NCBI GenBank assembly: GCA_036004665.1
Contig: DASYRG010000048.1
Coordinates: 36,118 to 100,117, forward strand
Direction: 5' to 3'
Length of the DNA stretch: 64,000 bases
DNA from: JACQGZ01 sp036004665
GTDB lineage: Bacteria > Sysuimicrobiota > Sysuimicrobiia > Sysuimicrobiales > Humicultoraceae
In this document: positions 17,204 through 25,307 of the stretch, piece after piece
Numbering within the stretch: the first letter of the stretch is position 1
How the letters are laid out: each line of letters opens with the position of its first letter
The notes under the pieces: model-generated
Told to the model about the DNA's origin: nothing
Databases searched by the model: none
What the model saw: only the letters and a program-made list of their open reading frames with translations
Program-made: the position numbers and the translations under genes

Positions 17204-18478
17204 TCAGCGGGACGTTCCAGAAACAACCACTGACCTAAGCATATCAGTATAGGCGGCGGCGTCCGAGGAGGTCAACACGCCGTGTAGGAAGACCTCCACC
17301 AATTCCGGATCGAACTGCGTCCCCGCTCCAGCGCGCAGGCGTCCTACCGCCTCCGCCCGCGGCATCGCGCGACGGTAGGGGCGGTCGCTCGTCATCGCCT
17401 CATAGCCGTCGACGATAGCCAGGATCCGGGAAAAGAGCGGGATCGCTTCCCCGGCCAGCCCGCTCGGATAGCCGGCTCCATCCCATCGCTCGTGGTTGTG
17501 GCGCACCGCCAGCTTGACCCGCTCCGACAGCGGGGCATCGCGCAAGATCGCGTAGCCGGCGTCGGCGTGACGCCGGATGATCGCGAACTCCTCGTCGGTG
17601 AGGGGTCCCTGCTTCGTCAGGATCGCATCGGGGACGGCGATCTTTCCCAGGTCATGCAGGTGCGCTGCCATCCGCAGGTCCTCGAGGATCTCGCCCCCGA
17701 GGCCGATGGCTCGCCCGAGCGCCACCGCCAACCGGCTCACTTCTACGGAGTGGTCACCGGTGTAGGAATCCTTGGCGTCGATCGCCCCGGCCAGCGCGTG
17801 GTAGGTTCCGAGGTGCGCGGTGACCAGGTCGGCCTGCTGCGTGAGCAGGAGCCGCGAGGTGCGCCGGACCAGTACGAACACCGATGCGTACAACACAAAC
17901 AACCCCGCCGGGACGGCGGTCCAGATGATCCGGGTGGTGTAGGCCAGCCGCTCCCGGAGCACCGTGAGATCGTAGAAGATCTCGAACGCCCCCAGCGTGC
18001 GTCCGCCGTCGACCGTCACCGGGACGAAGATGCGGGCCTGCCCCTGCACTTCTCCTTCCAGTCCCTCACGGGCGTTGACGAACCGACGATAGCCTTCCGG
18101 GGTGGAGAGGTCGGCGGGAACGGTGGGCGATCGGTCGCTGTCAGGAGTGTTGGTGTAGAGCAGCGCTCCATCATGCCGCCAGAGCCGCACGCGCAGGATC
18201 TTGTCAGAGACGCCGTGCGCCAGGAAGAGCGAATCCAGCAGGACCTTGCGCGCGGCGGGGAACGTACCCTTCAGGTCGCCGGGTTGCAGCTGAGGGGAGA
18301 AGGTCCGCAGGACCAGTTCGGCGGCGACGTGAGCCTCGTCCTGGATGACGAAGGCAGTGATCACGCGCACCATCACCACGGACAGGCTCACCGCCAGGCT
18401 CACGGCGATAACGGCGCTGACGACGGTGAAGCGCTGCAGCAGGGTGAGACGGGCCCAGAGGCGCATCATCCTGGTCAT
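17204..18478 (-). CDS. Membrane-bound HD-GYP cyclic-di-GMP phosphodiesterase
   Basis: A 424-residue protein with transmembrane helices at about 17-42 and 184-204 flanking an extracytoplasmic sensor region. The C-terminal HD-GYP domain has HDLGK at 275-279, HNHERWDGAGYP at 327-338 and the SRILAIVDGYEAMTSDRPYR tract typical of active members. It should degrade cyclic-di-GMP in response to an external signal. It sits upstream of tRNA-Ala with a 18-bp gap and has no cyclase partner in the window. Confidence 0.92.
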   Translation of the reverse strand: MTRMMRLWARLTLLQRFTVVSAVIAVSLAVSLSVVMVRVITAFVIQDEAHVAAELVLRTFSPQLQPGDLKGTFPAARKVLLDSLFLAHGVSDKILRVRLWRHDGALLYTNTPDSDRSPTVPADLSTPEGYRRFVNAREGLEGEVQGQARIFVPVTVDGGRTLGAFEIFYDLTVLRERLAYTTRIIWTAVPAGLFVLYASVFVLVRRTSRLLLTQQADLVTAHLGTYHALAGAIDAKDSYTGDHSVEVSRLAVALGRAIGLGGEILEDLRMAAHLHDLGKIAVPDAILTKQGPLTDEEFAIIRRHADAGYAILRDAPLSERVKLAVRHNHERWDGAGYPSGLAGEAIPLFSRILAIVDGYEAMTSDRPYRRAMPRAEAVGRLRAGAGTQFDPELVEVFLHGVLTSSDAAAYTDMLRSVVVSGTSR

Positions 18479-18600
18479 TTCATGCCCAGTCCCGTCACGC
18501 GCCTAGACCAGGTGGTCTAAGCGGGGCCATGCCTCCCGGGGCCGTCTAAGCCTCCCGTGCTGCGGGCAGAATGTCCTGGTTGCCTGGGAGGCCTCCTCCG

Positions 18601-19140
18601 ATGCTGCGTCTCGCCAGCCTGGCTCTGCTCATCCTTTTCAGCAGCCTGATCATGGGCTCGCTCCCGACTGTCCAATCATTCAAGGCCGGCCGTGTCATCA
18701 TCAACACCCCCATCATCCTCCGCGCCGCTTCCACGGGACCGCTGGAGGCTACCCGCCTCGGGCTCGCCACGGTGGCCGCCGCCCGGACGCCCCGGCTCGT
18801 GTCGAGACTGATCCGGCGGCTGACCACTATTGCTCCGCAGAAACTGGCCGCGGGGACGGGAGAGCAGGTGAACGGGATCCCGGCTCTCCGCAGGCTCCTC
18901 CCTGCCCCGGCGCCGCCTCCTCCCTCTCCGGAACCGCTCGTCGTCGGCGTCGCCGCTCCTCCGCTGCCTGGGACCATTGAAGAGGACACTCACACACGAA
19001 ACCAGCCACCGTCCGATCCTCCGGCCGGAGTCAATCCGGTGCTGGACGATCCCGCCGGCTCTGCTGACAACTCCAGGACTGAGAGGGATGACGGAGAGAA
19101 GAACCCAGATAAGAAGGCCGGAGGCGGTGCGGGCAAATAG
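18601..19140 (+). CDS. Hypothetical exported Pro-rich protein
   Basis: A 179-residue frame. ATG 18601 is preferred over the frame start at 18571 because GGGAGG lies 9 bases upstream and the next residues (MLRLASLALLILFSSLIMG) look like a signal peptide. The middle is Arg/Thr-rich, followed by a run of prolines near residue 105 and a polar Asp/Lys tail. No family is recognised. An antisense frame (18546-18989) covers most of it, but the signal peptide and ribosome site favour this strand. Confidence 0.45.
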   Translation: MLRLASLALLILFSSLIMGSLPTVQSFKAGRVIINTPIILRAASTGPLEATRLGLATVAAARTPRLVSRLIRRLTTIAPQKLAAGTGEQVNGIPALRRLLPAPAPPPPSPEPLVVGVAAPPLPGTIEEDTHTRNQPPSDPPAGVNPVLDDPAGSADNSRTERDDGEKNPDKKAGGGAGK

Positions 19141-19196
19141 CACTGCCGACGGCAAGAGCTAGAGGGAAGGTCAGACGAGTTCGGGACTAGCGACGC

Positions 19197-19712
19197 TCAG
19201 GCACGGTGAGGAATCCCCCAAGAAGCGCCTTCCCCCGCCAGCAACTGCAGCGCGTGCGGCAGAGTGGGCAGGAGGGCCTCCATCCACTCCGTGACCCCCT
19301 TGGGACTTCCGGGGAGATTGATGATCAACGTCCGCCCGCGGATCACTGCCACGCCACGGGACAAGATCGCCAGAGGTGTCGCCCCGGCGGTGCTTTGACG
19401 CGCCGCCTCGGGCAGGCCCGGAACCAGACGCTCTGCGACCTCGAGCGTCGCCTCTGGGGTAACGTCGCGGGGAGCCACTCCGCTCCCTCCCGTGGTCAGT
19501 ACCAGATTCGCCTTCAGCTCATCGGCATAGCGGCGCAGGTGGGAGGCGATCGCATCCCGGTCGTCGGGGGTGACGTCGCGGGCAACGACCTCCGCGCCAC
19601 GCGCGGTCACCAGTTCAACAAGGGAGTCCCCGCTCCTGTCGGTGCCCCGTGCGGCCGCGACGGAGTCGCTGATTGTGAGGATCACCACCCGCCGTCCGCG
19701 GAGATCGCTCAC
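19197..19712 (-). CDS. mogA: Molybdopterin adenylyltransferase (MogA/MoaB family)
   Basis: A 171-residue protein starting at GTG 19712, which overlaps the moaC stop (GTGA). Landmarks are VVILTISDSVA at the N-terminus, TTGGSGVAPRDVTPE in the middle and IINLPGSPKGVTEWMEALLP near the end. MogA adenylylates molybdopterin before molybdate insertion. MoaB-type naming is possible. The upstream open frame to 19940 is a shadow inside moaC. Confidence 0.9.
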   Translation of the reverse strand: MSDLRGRRVVILTISDSVAAARGTDRSGDSLVELVTARGAEVVARDVTPDDRDAIASHLRRYADELKANLVLTTGGSGVAPRDVTPEATLEVAERLVPGLPEAARQSTAGATPLAILSRGVAVIRGRTLIINLPGSPKGVTEWMEALLPTLPHALQLLAGEGASWGIPHRA

Positions 19713-20248
19713 GCGCTCGGGGCTTCGCCGGCGCGGGAGAAGTCTCCGCTGCGCCCCCCGCGCTTTCGGACGAGCCGGACCCGCTCGATCGTCATCTCCC
19801 GGTCGGCCGCTTTGCACATGTCGTAGATGGTCAGTGCCGCCAGGGCGACGGCGGTCAGTGCTTCCATTTCCACACCGGTGCGCCCTACCGTGCGCGCCCG
19901 CGCTTCGATGGCGACGCGGTCGGGAGACCGCAGGCCGCACCTGACCTGCACCTCCGTCAGGGGAATGGGGTGGGCCAGCGGGATGAGGTCGGCCACCCGC
20001 TTCGCCGCCATCACCCCGGCCGCCTCTGCCAGGGTGAGGACGTCACCCTTGGCTATCTGGTTCGCGCGAATCAGCCCGAGGGTCTCCGGCCGCATCAGCA
20101 CCTCGCCGCGGGCCACCGCCTCCCGCACGCTCTCCGGCTTGGTGCCCACGTCGACCATGCGGGCGCGCCCGGTCGCATCAGTGTGGGTGAGCCGGTGGGG
20201 ACCCGGACGGGCGGCGGCACCCCTCCCCCGGCGGCGCTCAGCCTTCAA
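19709..20248 (-). CDS. moaC: Cyclic pyranopterin monophosphate synthase accessory protein MoaC
   Basis: MoaC converts the 3',8-cyclo-GTP product of MoaA into cyclic pyranopterin monophosphate. The body has RMVDVGTKPESVREAVA, KRVADLIPLAHPIPLT and VEMEALTAVALAALTIYDMCKA, all characteristic. The start is uncertain: TTG 20248 overlaps the moeA end by 11 bases and is the only nearby option before the conserved HRLTHTDATGRARMVDVG. It is flanked by moeA upstream and mogA downstream in one operon. Confidence 0.93.
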   Translation of the reverse strand: MKAERRRGRGAAARPGPHRLTHTDATGRARMVDVGTKPESVREAVARGEVLMRPETLGLIRANQIAKGDVLTLAEAAGVMAAKRVADLIPLAHPIPLTEVQVRCGLRSPDRVAIEARARTVGRTGVEMEALTAVALAALTIYDMCKAADREMTIERVRLVRKRGGRSGDFSRAGEAPSA

Positions 20249-21470
20249 GGAGTTCCACCGGGACCGTTTCTCCCTCCTCGACGCGGCGGCCCGCGGCGAC
20301 CACGACGATGCCGTCCGCGTGGACCAGCGAGGTCAGCAGACCCGACTTCGCCGGGAGTGGATGCGCCCACAGCTCGTCGCCGCGCGCCTCCAGGCTGATG
20401 CGTACGTGGTCCTCGCGCTCCGCCGGCGCGGCGAGGGCGCGGCCCGCCCGGGCGCGTACCGATGGACGCCGCGGCGCGATCTCGCCAAGGAGAGCGGCGA
20501 TGAGGGGGCGGACGAAGGCGTCGAAGATGACCATCGCCGAGACGGGGTTCCCCGGCAGGGCGATCACCGGCCGCTCCCCCGCCGCACCCAGGAGAGTGGG
20601 CTTGCCCGGCCGGATGGCGATGCCGTGCACGACGACGCCCGGCGGGCCAAGGGCCGCGACCGCATCCACCACGACGTCGCGCTCCCCAACCGAACTGCCA
20701 CCCGAGATCGTCACCAGGTCGCTCCGGGCCACCGCGCCCTGCAGCGCCTCGGTGACCGTGGGTAGATCGTCGGGAAGGATGGGAAAGGCGATCGGGTCCC
20801 CGCCGGCGCGGCGGACCAGCCCCGCCAGGGCGGCGGCGTTCATGTCGCGGAGCTGCCCCGGCGCCGGTGTGTGCTCCGGTGGCACCAGCTCGTCGCCGCT
20901 GCTCAGCACCGCCACACGCGGGCGCCGCCGTACGGACACGCGGACGCGTCCTAGACCGGCCAGGATGCCCAGGTCAGCCGAACGCAAGCGCCGGCCCGCG
21001 CGCAGCACCACCGTACCCCGGCGCACATCCTCACCACGGGAGAGGACGTTCTCGCCGACCCCGAGAGGGCGGGAGATGGACGCCTCCCCTCCGCTCTGTC
21101 GAACGTGCTCCTGCATCACCACCGCGTCCGCGCCGGTGGGGAGAACGCCTCCAGTGGGGATCCGGACGGCGCAGCCCATCGGGAGGGTCAGTGTGCGGTC
21201 TTCGCCCATCCGCACTTCGGCGGTAATGGAGAGCCGGACCGGAGTCTCGAGGGCCGCGCGGGCCACATCCGCGGCACGCAGGGCGTACCCGTCGACGGTC
21301 GAGCGGTCGAAAGGAGGAAGGTCTTCGTCGGCGACGAGGTCGGCGGCCAGGATACGATCGAGCGCCTCGTCGAGACCCACCGTCTCTGCGCCCAGGGGCC
21401 GCAGTGGCAGGGCCGCGCGGTACCGCGCCTGCGCTTCTGCGGGAGTGAGCAGCGTCGTAAAGACGCGCAT
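20238..21470 (-). CDS. moeA: Molybdopterin molybdenumtransferase
   Basis: A 410-residue MoeA with the expected domains: PPFDRSTVDGYALRAAD near residue 55, the PTGADAVVMQEHV tract, VAVLSSGDELV, TISGGSSVGERD and ALPGNPVSAMVIF. It inserts molybdate into adenylylated molybdopterin. It is the first gene of moeA-moaC-mogA; no molybdoenzyme is encoded in the window. Confidence 0.95.
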   Translation of the reverse strand: MRVFTTLLTPAEAQARYRAALPLRPLGAETVGLDEALDRILAADLVADEDLPPFDRSTVDGYALRAADVARAALETPVRLSITAEVRMGEDRTLTLPMGCAVRIPTGGVLPTGADAVVMQEHVRQSGGEASISRPLGVGENVLSRGEDVRRGTVVLRAGRRLRSADLGILAGLGRVRVSVRRRPRVAVLSSGDELVPPEHTPAPGQLRDMNAAALAGLVRRAGGDPIAFPILPDDLPTVTEALQGAVARSDLVTISGGSSVGERDVVVDAVAALGPPGVVVHGIAIRPGKPTLLGAAGERPVIALPGNPVSAMVIFDAFVRPLIAALLGEIAPRRPSVRARAGRALAAPAEREDHVRISLEARGDELWAHPLPAKSGLLTSLVHADGIVVVAAGRRVEEGETVPVELLEG

Positions 21471-21525
21471 GCCGGCGCCAGTATAGCACTCCGCTGTGCG
21501 CCGCCGGGGAGCGGCCGCAGCCGTG

Positions 21526-22713
21526 TCAGATCAGGCGCAAATCCTCTCCGGCGTGCTTGAAAGCGGCGAGCGCATCTTCCAGCTGCGCGCGCGTGTGCCC
21601 TGCCGTGACAATGGTGCGCACGCGGGCCTTGCCCCGTGGCACCGTGGGGAAGGCGATGCCGAGGGCAAAGACGCCCAGCTCAAAGAGGCGGTCCGAGAAT
21701 TGCATCGCTTTGGCCTCGTCCCCGACGATGACGGGGGTAATCGGCGTCTCGCTGATCCCGGTGTCGAACCCGAGCCCCCTCAGCCCGTCTTTGAAGAAGG
21801 CGGTGTTCTCCCAAAGACGGGTGATCGGCCGGTCGTCTTCCTGCACCAGGCGCACTGCCGCCAGCGCCGAGGCCGCGACCGACGGCGGGTGAGAGGTAGA
21901 GAAGAGCAGGGGCCGGGCGCGGTGGATGAGGAAGTCCGTCAGGGAGCGGCTGCCGGCGACGTACCCGCCGAGGCCGCCGAAGGCCTTGGACAGGGTCCCT
22001 ACCTGGATTTGCACGCGGCCGTGCAGGTCGAAGTGGTCGACCGTCCCGCGTCCCTGCCGTCCCACCACCCCGCTGGCGTGCGCGTCGTCCACCATCATGA
22101 TCGCCCCGAACTCCTCCGCGACGGCGACGAGATCGGGGAGCGGGGCGATGTCGCCGTCCATGCTGAAGATCCCATCGGTGATGAGCAGGCGCCGGCGGGC
22201 GCCGGCCGATTCACCGAGCAACCGCCGCGCGCCCGCGGCGTCGCGGTGAGGATAGATCTTCTTGGTCGCCCCCGAGAGGCGCGCGCCGTCGATGATGCTG
22301 GCGTGGTTCAGCTCATCGCTAACGATGACATCCTCTTTGCCGAGCACCGCCGCCACCGTTCCGGCGTTGGCGGTGAAGCCGGACTGGTAGAGCAGGGTGG
22401 CTTCGGTGCGCTTGTACGCCGCGAGAACGTCCTCCAGTTCGCGGTGGATGGTCATGTTGCCGGCGATCGTGCGGACCGCGCCCGGCCCGACGCCGAGGTC
22501 GGCCACGGCGCGGCCGGCTGCCTCCTTGAGCCGGGGATGGTTCGCCAGGCTGAGGTAGTTGTTGGAGCAGAGGTTGATCACCGATCGACCGTCGTAGACG
22601 GCCACCGGCTCCTGCGGCCCGGAGAGCAGCCGCGGCCAGCGAAAGAGCCCGCGGGCGCGAAGCTCCTCAAGTTCGTCGTCGAGGTAGGCCAGGGGGTTGC
22701 TCAGGCTTCGCAC
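21526..22713 (-). CDS. kbl: Glycine C-acetyltransferase (2-amino-3-ketobutyrate CoA ligase)
   Basis: A 395-residue alpha-oxoamine synthase. The PLP lysine is Lys243 in GTLSKAFGG; INLCSNNYLSLANHP and VDDAHASGV are family motifs. It cleaves 2-amino-3-oxobutyrate with CoA to glycine and acetyl-CoA. Length and the adjacent threonine dehydrogenase (76 bp upstream, same strand) favour Kbl over BioF or HemA. The start is GTG 22713. Confidence 0.92.
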   Translation of the reverse strand: MRSLSNPLAYLDDELEELRARGLFRWPRLLSGPQEPVAVYDGRSVINLCSNNYLSLANHPRLKEAAGRAVADLGVGPGAVRTIAGNMTIHRELEDVLAAYKRTEATLLYQSGFTANAGTVAAVLGKEDVIVSDELNHASIIDGARLSGATKKIYPHRDAAGARRLLGESAGARRRLLITDGIFSMDGDIAPLPDLVAVAEEFGAIMMVDDAHASGVVGRQGRGTVDHFDLHGRVQIQVGTLSKAFGGLGGYVAGSRSLTDFLIHRARPLLFSTSHPPSVAASALAAVRLVQEDDRPITRLWENTAFFKDGLRGLGFDTGISETPITPVIVGDEAKAMQFSDRLFELGVFALGIAFPTVPRGKARVRTIVTAGHTRAQLEDALAAFKHAGEDLRLI

Positions 22714-22789
22714 TCAGTGACCCTCGTCCCCCGCCCTCCGGCGCGCGCTACCGCACGGAGACATGTGCCTTCCCCCCTCTCCGAATCAA

Positions 22790-23830
22790 TCACTCCTGCA
22801 GCGTCAGGACAACCTTGCCGGCCGCTCCGGAGTGCAGCAGCACGAAGGCCTCCTCGAAGCGTTCCAGGGGCAGCACGTGGGTGATCACCGGCGTGATGTC
22901 CAGCCCCCGCCGCAGGAGAGCCGTCATCTGTCTCCACGTCTCCCAGATCCTCCGCCCGAAGATGCCGTGAATGTGCGTCATCGGAAAGATCACGTCGGAG
23001 CCCAGATCGATCTCCACCGGTCGGGCGGGCAGCCCGAGTTGCGCCATCCACCCTCCGTTGCGCAGCGAGCGCAGGCCGTCCCGGATCCCCCCGGGATGGC
23101 CGGACATCTCCAGGACTACGTCGACCCCTTCGCCTCCGGTGGCGCCGCGCACGCGCGCGGGCACATCCATCCCCGCCAGCACCAGGTCCGCGCCCATCTC
23201 CTCGGCGAGCGCCCGGCGCTCCGGCATCGGATCTGACGCCGCGATGAAAGCGGCTCCGGCCAGGCGCGCCACGCCGATCGCCATCAGACCGATCGGTCCA
23301 CAGCCGATGATCGTCACGGTCTGGCCGGCCAGCGACCTCTCCCCCGCTGAGGCAAAGGAGGCGTGGACCGCGTTGCCGAGCGGGTCCATCACGGCGGCCA
23401 CCGTCCGGGGAATCTCGGCTCGGTCGAGCCGCCAGGCGTTGCGCGCCGGCATGACCAGGTAGTCGGCAAAGGCTCCGTCGCGGTCGACGCCCAGAACCTC
23501 CAGCCGCTCGCAGATGTGCCGCTCGCCGCGGCGACAGGAACGGCAGCGCTCGCAGGCGATGTGAGACTCCCCGGCGATGAAGTCCCCCACCGCCGCCCCT
23601 TCTGCGTCCGGCCCGAGCGCGGCGACGGTCCCGCAGAACTCATGGCCGATGACGCGGGGCGGGTGGATGCGCGACGCGGCCCAGGCGTTCCAGCCATAGA
23701 TGTGGAGATCGGTGCCGCAGATGCCCCCCGCCTCGATCCGCACCAGGACCTCCCCCGCCCCGGGCCTGGGAACGGGAACGGCCTGCAGCGCGAGACCCGG
23801 CCCAGGCCCCGGTTTGAGGAGTGCCCGCAT
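22790..23830 (-). CDS. tdh: L-threonine 3-dehydrogenase (zinc-type)
   Basis: A 346-residue zinc-dependent medium-chain dehydrogenase starting at ATG 23830. The open frame reaches 23983, but the extra residues are Pro/Ser/Arg-rich and not family-like. Catalytic zinc ligands are Cys38 (GICGTDLH) and the His-Glu of GHEF (63-64). Structural zinc cysteines are at 93, 96, 99 and 107. The nucleotide fold reads GCGPIGLMAIG. It oxidises threonine to 2-amino-3-oxobutyrate for Kbl. No strong ribosome site precedes the chosen ATG, so the start is tentative. Confidence 0.9.
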   Translation of the reverse strand: MRALLKPGPGPGLALQAVPVPRPGAGEVLVRIEAGGICGTDLHIYGWNAWAASRIHPPRVIGHEFCGTVAALGPDAEGAAVGDFIAGESHIACERCRSCRRGERHICERLEVLGVDRDGAFADYLVMPARNAWRLDRAEIPRTVAAVMDPLGNAVHASFASAGERSLAGQTVTIIGCGPIGLMAIGVARLAGAAFIAASDPMPERRALAEEMGADLVLAGMDVPARVRGATGGEGVDVVLEMSGHPGGIRDGLRSLRNGGWMAQLGLPARPVEIDLGSDVIFPMTHIHGIFGRRIWETWRQMTALLRRGLDITPVITHVLPLERFEEAFVLLHSGAAGKVVLTLQE

Positions 23831-23995
23831 CTGCGCGGGGACGGCCGCGACCTCTTCATGGTGCGGACGGATGGAACGGGATGGAGAAGGCTGGAGTGGC
23901 GGAGGGGAAGGCCGCGCCATCACGACGCGGCGAGAAGGAGCTTCTCGCGCCCTGATGAGCGGCGACAGCGCTGGCTCATGCATCCCTCCCTCACT

Positions 23996-24033
23996 GTGTT
24001 ACCCTTACGTTACACTGGCGTGACAGCGGTAAA
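23996..24033. promoter_or_regulatory. Possible operator in the tdh / DUF2231 divergent region
   Basis: The region holds repeated TTAC steps and an outer inverted pair TTACC (23999-24003) and GGTAA (24028-24032) centred near 24015. It lies between divergently read genes, where a shared operator would be expected. No regulator gene is adjacent and the pattern is short, so this is only a candidate. Confidence 0.25.
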
Positions 24034-24113
24034 ACGCCTCGGAGGGATGATGAGCGAGGCGCCCAGCAGCACTATGGATGCTCATATGAGGAGTGTCAAG
24101 GAGGCCCGCGCTC

Positions 24114-24518
24114 GTGTCACTTTTGGTTCACCCACTGATCGTGCACTTCCCCATCGCGCTCTGGATGACCGCGGCTTTCTTCGACCTCCTCTACCTGGCG
24201 CGTCGCCAGGAGATTTTCGCCAGTATGGCGCGCTGGATGATCGGCCTGGGCCTGGCGGGGGCAGCCGTCTCGATCATCGCGGGGTGGCGGGATCTACGGC
24301 TGCAGGAGTTCCTGGGCGTCGGCACCGCCCTGCGCCAGGCGCACATGGCGCATCAACTCCTGGCCTACGCCTCCACCGGACTGTTCGCCGCAGCCTTCGT
24401 CGGCCGTTGGAGGCGCCGGCCGCTGACACCCGGGTGGACCATCGTGCTCTCTCTGGTGGGAGCCGCCCTCGTGGCGGTCACCGGATACGTCGGTGGAGAA
24501 CTGCGGAAAGTAATGTGA
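24114..24518 (+). CDS. DUF2231-type four-helix membrane protein
   Basis: A 134-residue membrane protein beginning VSLLVHPLIVHFPIALW, the conserved DUF2231 opening. GTG 24114 is chosen because AAGGAGG ends 8 bases upstream. Four hydrophobic helices are visible (about 5-25, 37-57, 80-98, 108-128), with His residues suggesting heme or metal binding in the family. Its stop lies within the first 23-bp repeat ahead of the response regulator gene, so the three downstream genes may be co-transcribed. Confidence 0.75.
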   Translation: MSLLVHPLIVHFPIALWMTAAFFDLLYLARRQEIFASMARWMIGLGLAGAAVSIIAGWRDLRLQEFLGVGTALRQAHMAHQLLAYASTGLFAAAFVGRWRRRPLTPGWTIVLSLVGAALVAVTGYVGGELRKVM

Positions 24519-24582
24519 CGATCACCGCGGTGGAGATGTGACGGTCACATCGGCGGAAATGTGATGGCGACGGAAGAGCGCG
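24514..24582 (+). repeat. Three tandem 23-bp repeats with palindromic cores before the response regulator
   Basis: Copies start at 24514, 24537 and 24560, exactly 23 bp apart, each beginning TGTGA. The first two contain short palindromes, GTGACgaTCAC and GTGACggTCAC; the third is degenerate and includes the GTG/ATG start codons at 24561 and 24564. The spacing of about two helical turns and the position suggest an autoregulatory operator, but tandem duplication of the ribosome-binding/start region would look similar. Confidence 0.5.
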
Positions 24583-25307
24583 CCGCTCCCCACCTGCTCG
24601 TCGTGGACGACGAACCGCACATCGTCGAACTGGTGCGGTACAACCTACAGCAGGAGGGATTCACCGTCTCCACCGCCCGGGATGGCCGCGAGGCCCTGGC
24701 CCGCGTGGCGGGCGATCGCCCCGACCTGGTCGTCCTGGACATCATGTTGCCCGGCATGGACGGCATTGAGGTCTGTCGGCAGATCCGCCGGACCTCGCGG
24801 GTGCCCATCCTCATGCTCACTGCTCGGGGCCGCGAGCTGGACCGGGTGGGTGGCCTGGAACTAGGCGCCGACGACTACGTGACCAAACCCTTCAGCCCTC
24901 GCGAGCTGGTCGCGCGGATCCGCGCCATCCTCCGCCGCACCGGCAGCGGGGCTGAGCTGCCGGACGCCGAACCGCTGCAGACCGAGGGGTTGCGCCTCGA
25001 CCCCAGCACGCACGAGGTGTGGCTGCGCGGGCGGCCGGTCGACCTGACGGCGAAGGAGTTCGAATTGCTCAAGCTGCTGATGCGCCACCCCAACCGCGTC
25101 TTTACGCGCGACTTCCTCCTCGAGCACCTCTGGGGGTATGACTACTTTGGGAGCAGCCGCACCGTCGACATGCACATCAGTCGCCTGCGTGAGAAGATTG
25201 AAGACAATCCCGCCGCGCCCACCTTCATCCAGACCGTGCGCGGGGTGGGCTACAAGCTGAAGACCACCCACACCCAGGCCCGCCCGCTCACCAGGGGACG
25301 GCGGTGA
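24561..25307 (+). CDS. OmpR/PhoB-family response regulator
   Basis: A 248-residue receiver plus winged-helix regulator. The acidic pair DD is at 16-17, the phospho-acceptor is Asp60 in VLDIMLPGMDG and the conserved Lys is in VTKPF. The C-terminal domain has VDLTAKEFELLKLL, TRDFLLEHLWGY and RTVDMHISRLREKIE, the PhoB/PhoP-type DNA-binding fold. GTG 24561 or ATG 24564 may start it. It overlaps the kinase gene (GTGA), forming a pair; pckG follows. Confidence 0.93.
   Translation: MMATEERAAPHLLVVDDEPHIVELVRYNLQQEGFTVSTARDGREALARVAGDRPDLVVLDIMLPGMDGIEVCRQIRRTSRVPILMLTARGRELDRVGGLELGADDYVTKPFSPRELVARIRAILRRTGSGAELPDAEPLQTEGLRLDPSTHEVWLRGRPVDLTAKEFELLKLLMRHPNRVFTRDFLLEHLWGYDYFGSSRTVDMHISRLREKIEDNPAAPTFIQTVRGVGYKLKTTHTQARPLTRGRR

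Noticed and set aside
18546..18989. Minus-strand frame opposite the Pro-rich exported protein
   Set aside because: It is Gly/Ala/Arg-rich without motif; the plus strand offers a signal peptide and ribosome site instead.
24049..24541. Frame starting with GGAGGG and ATGATG in the tdh/DUF2231 gap
   Set aside because: Despite a good ribosome site, the frame overlaps the DUF2231 gene in another phase and gives an Arg/Gly/Pro-rich product with no family.
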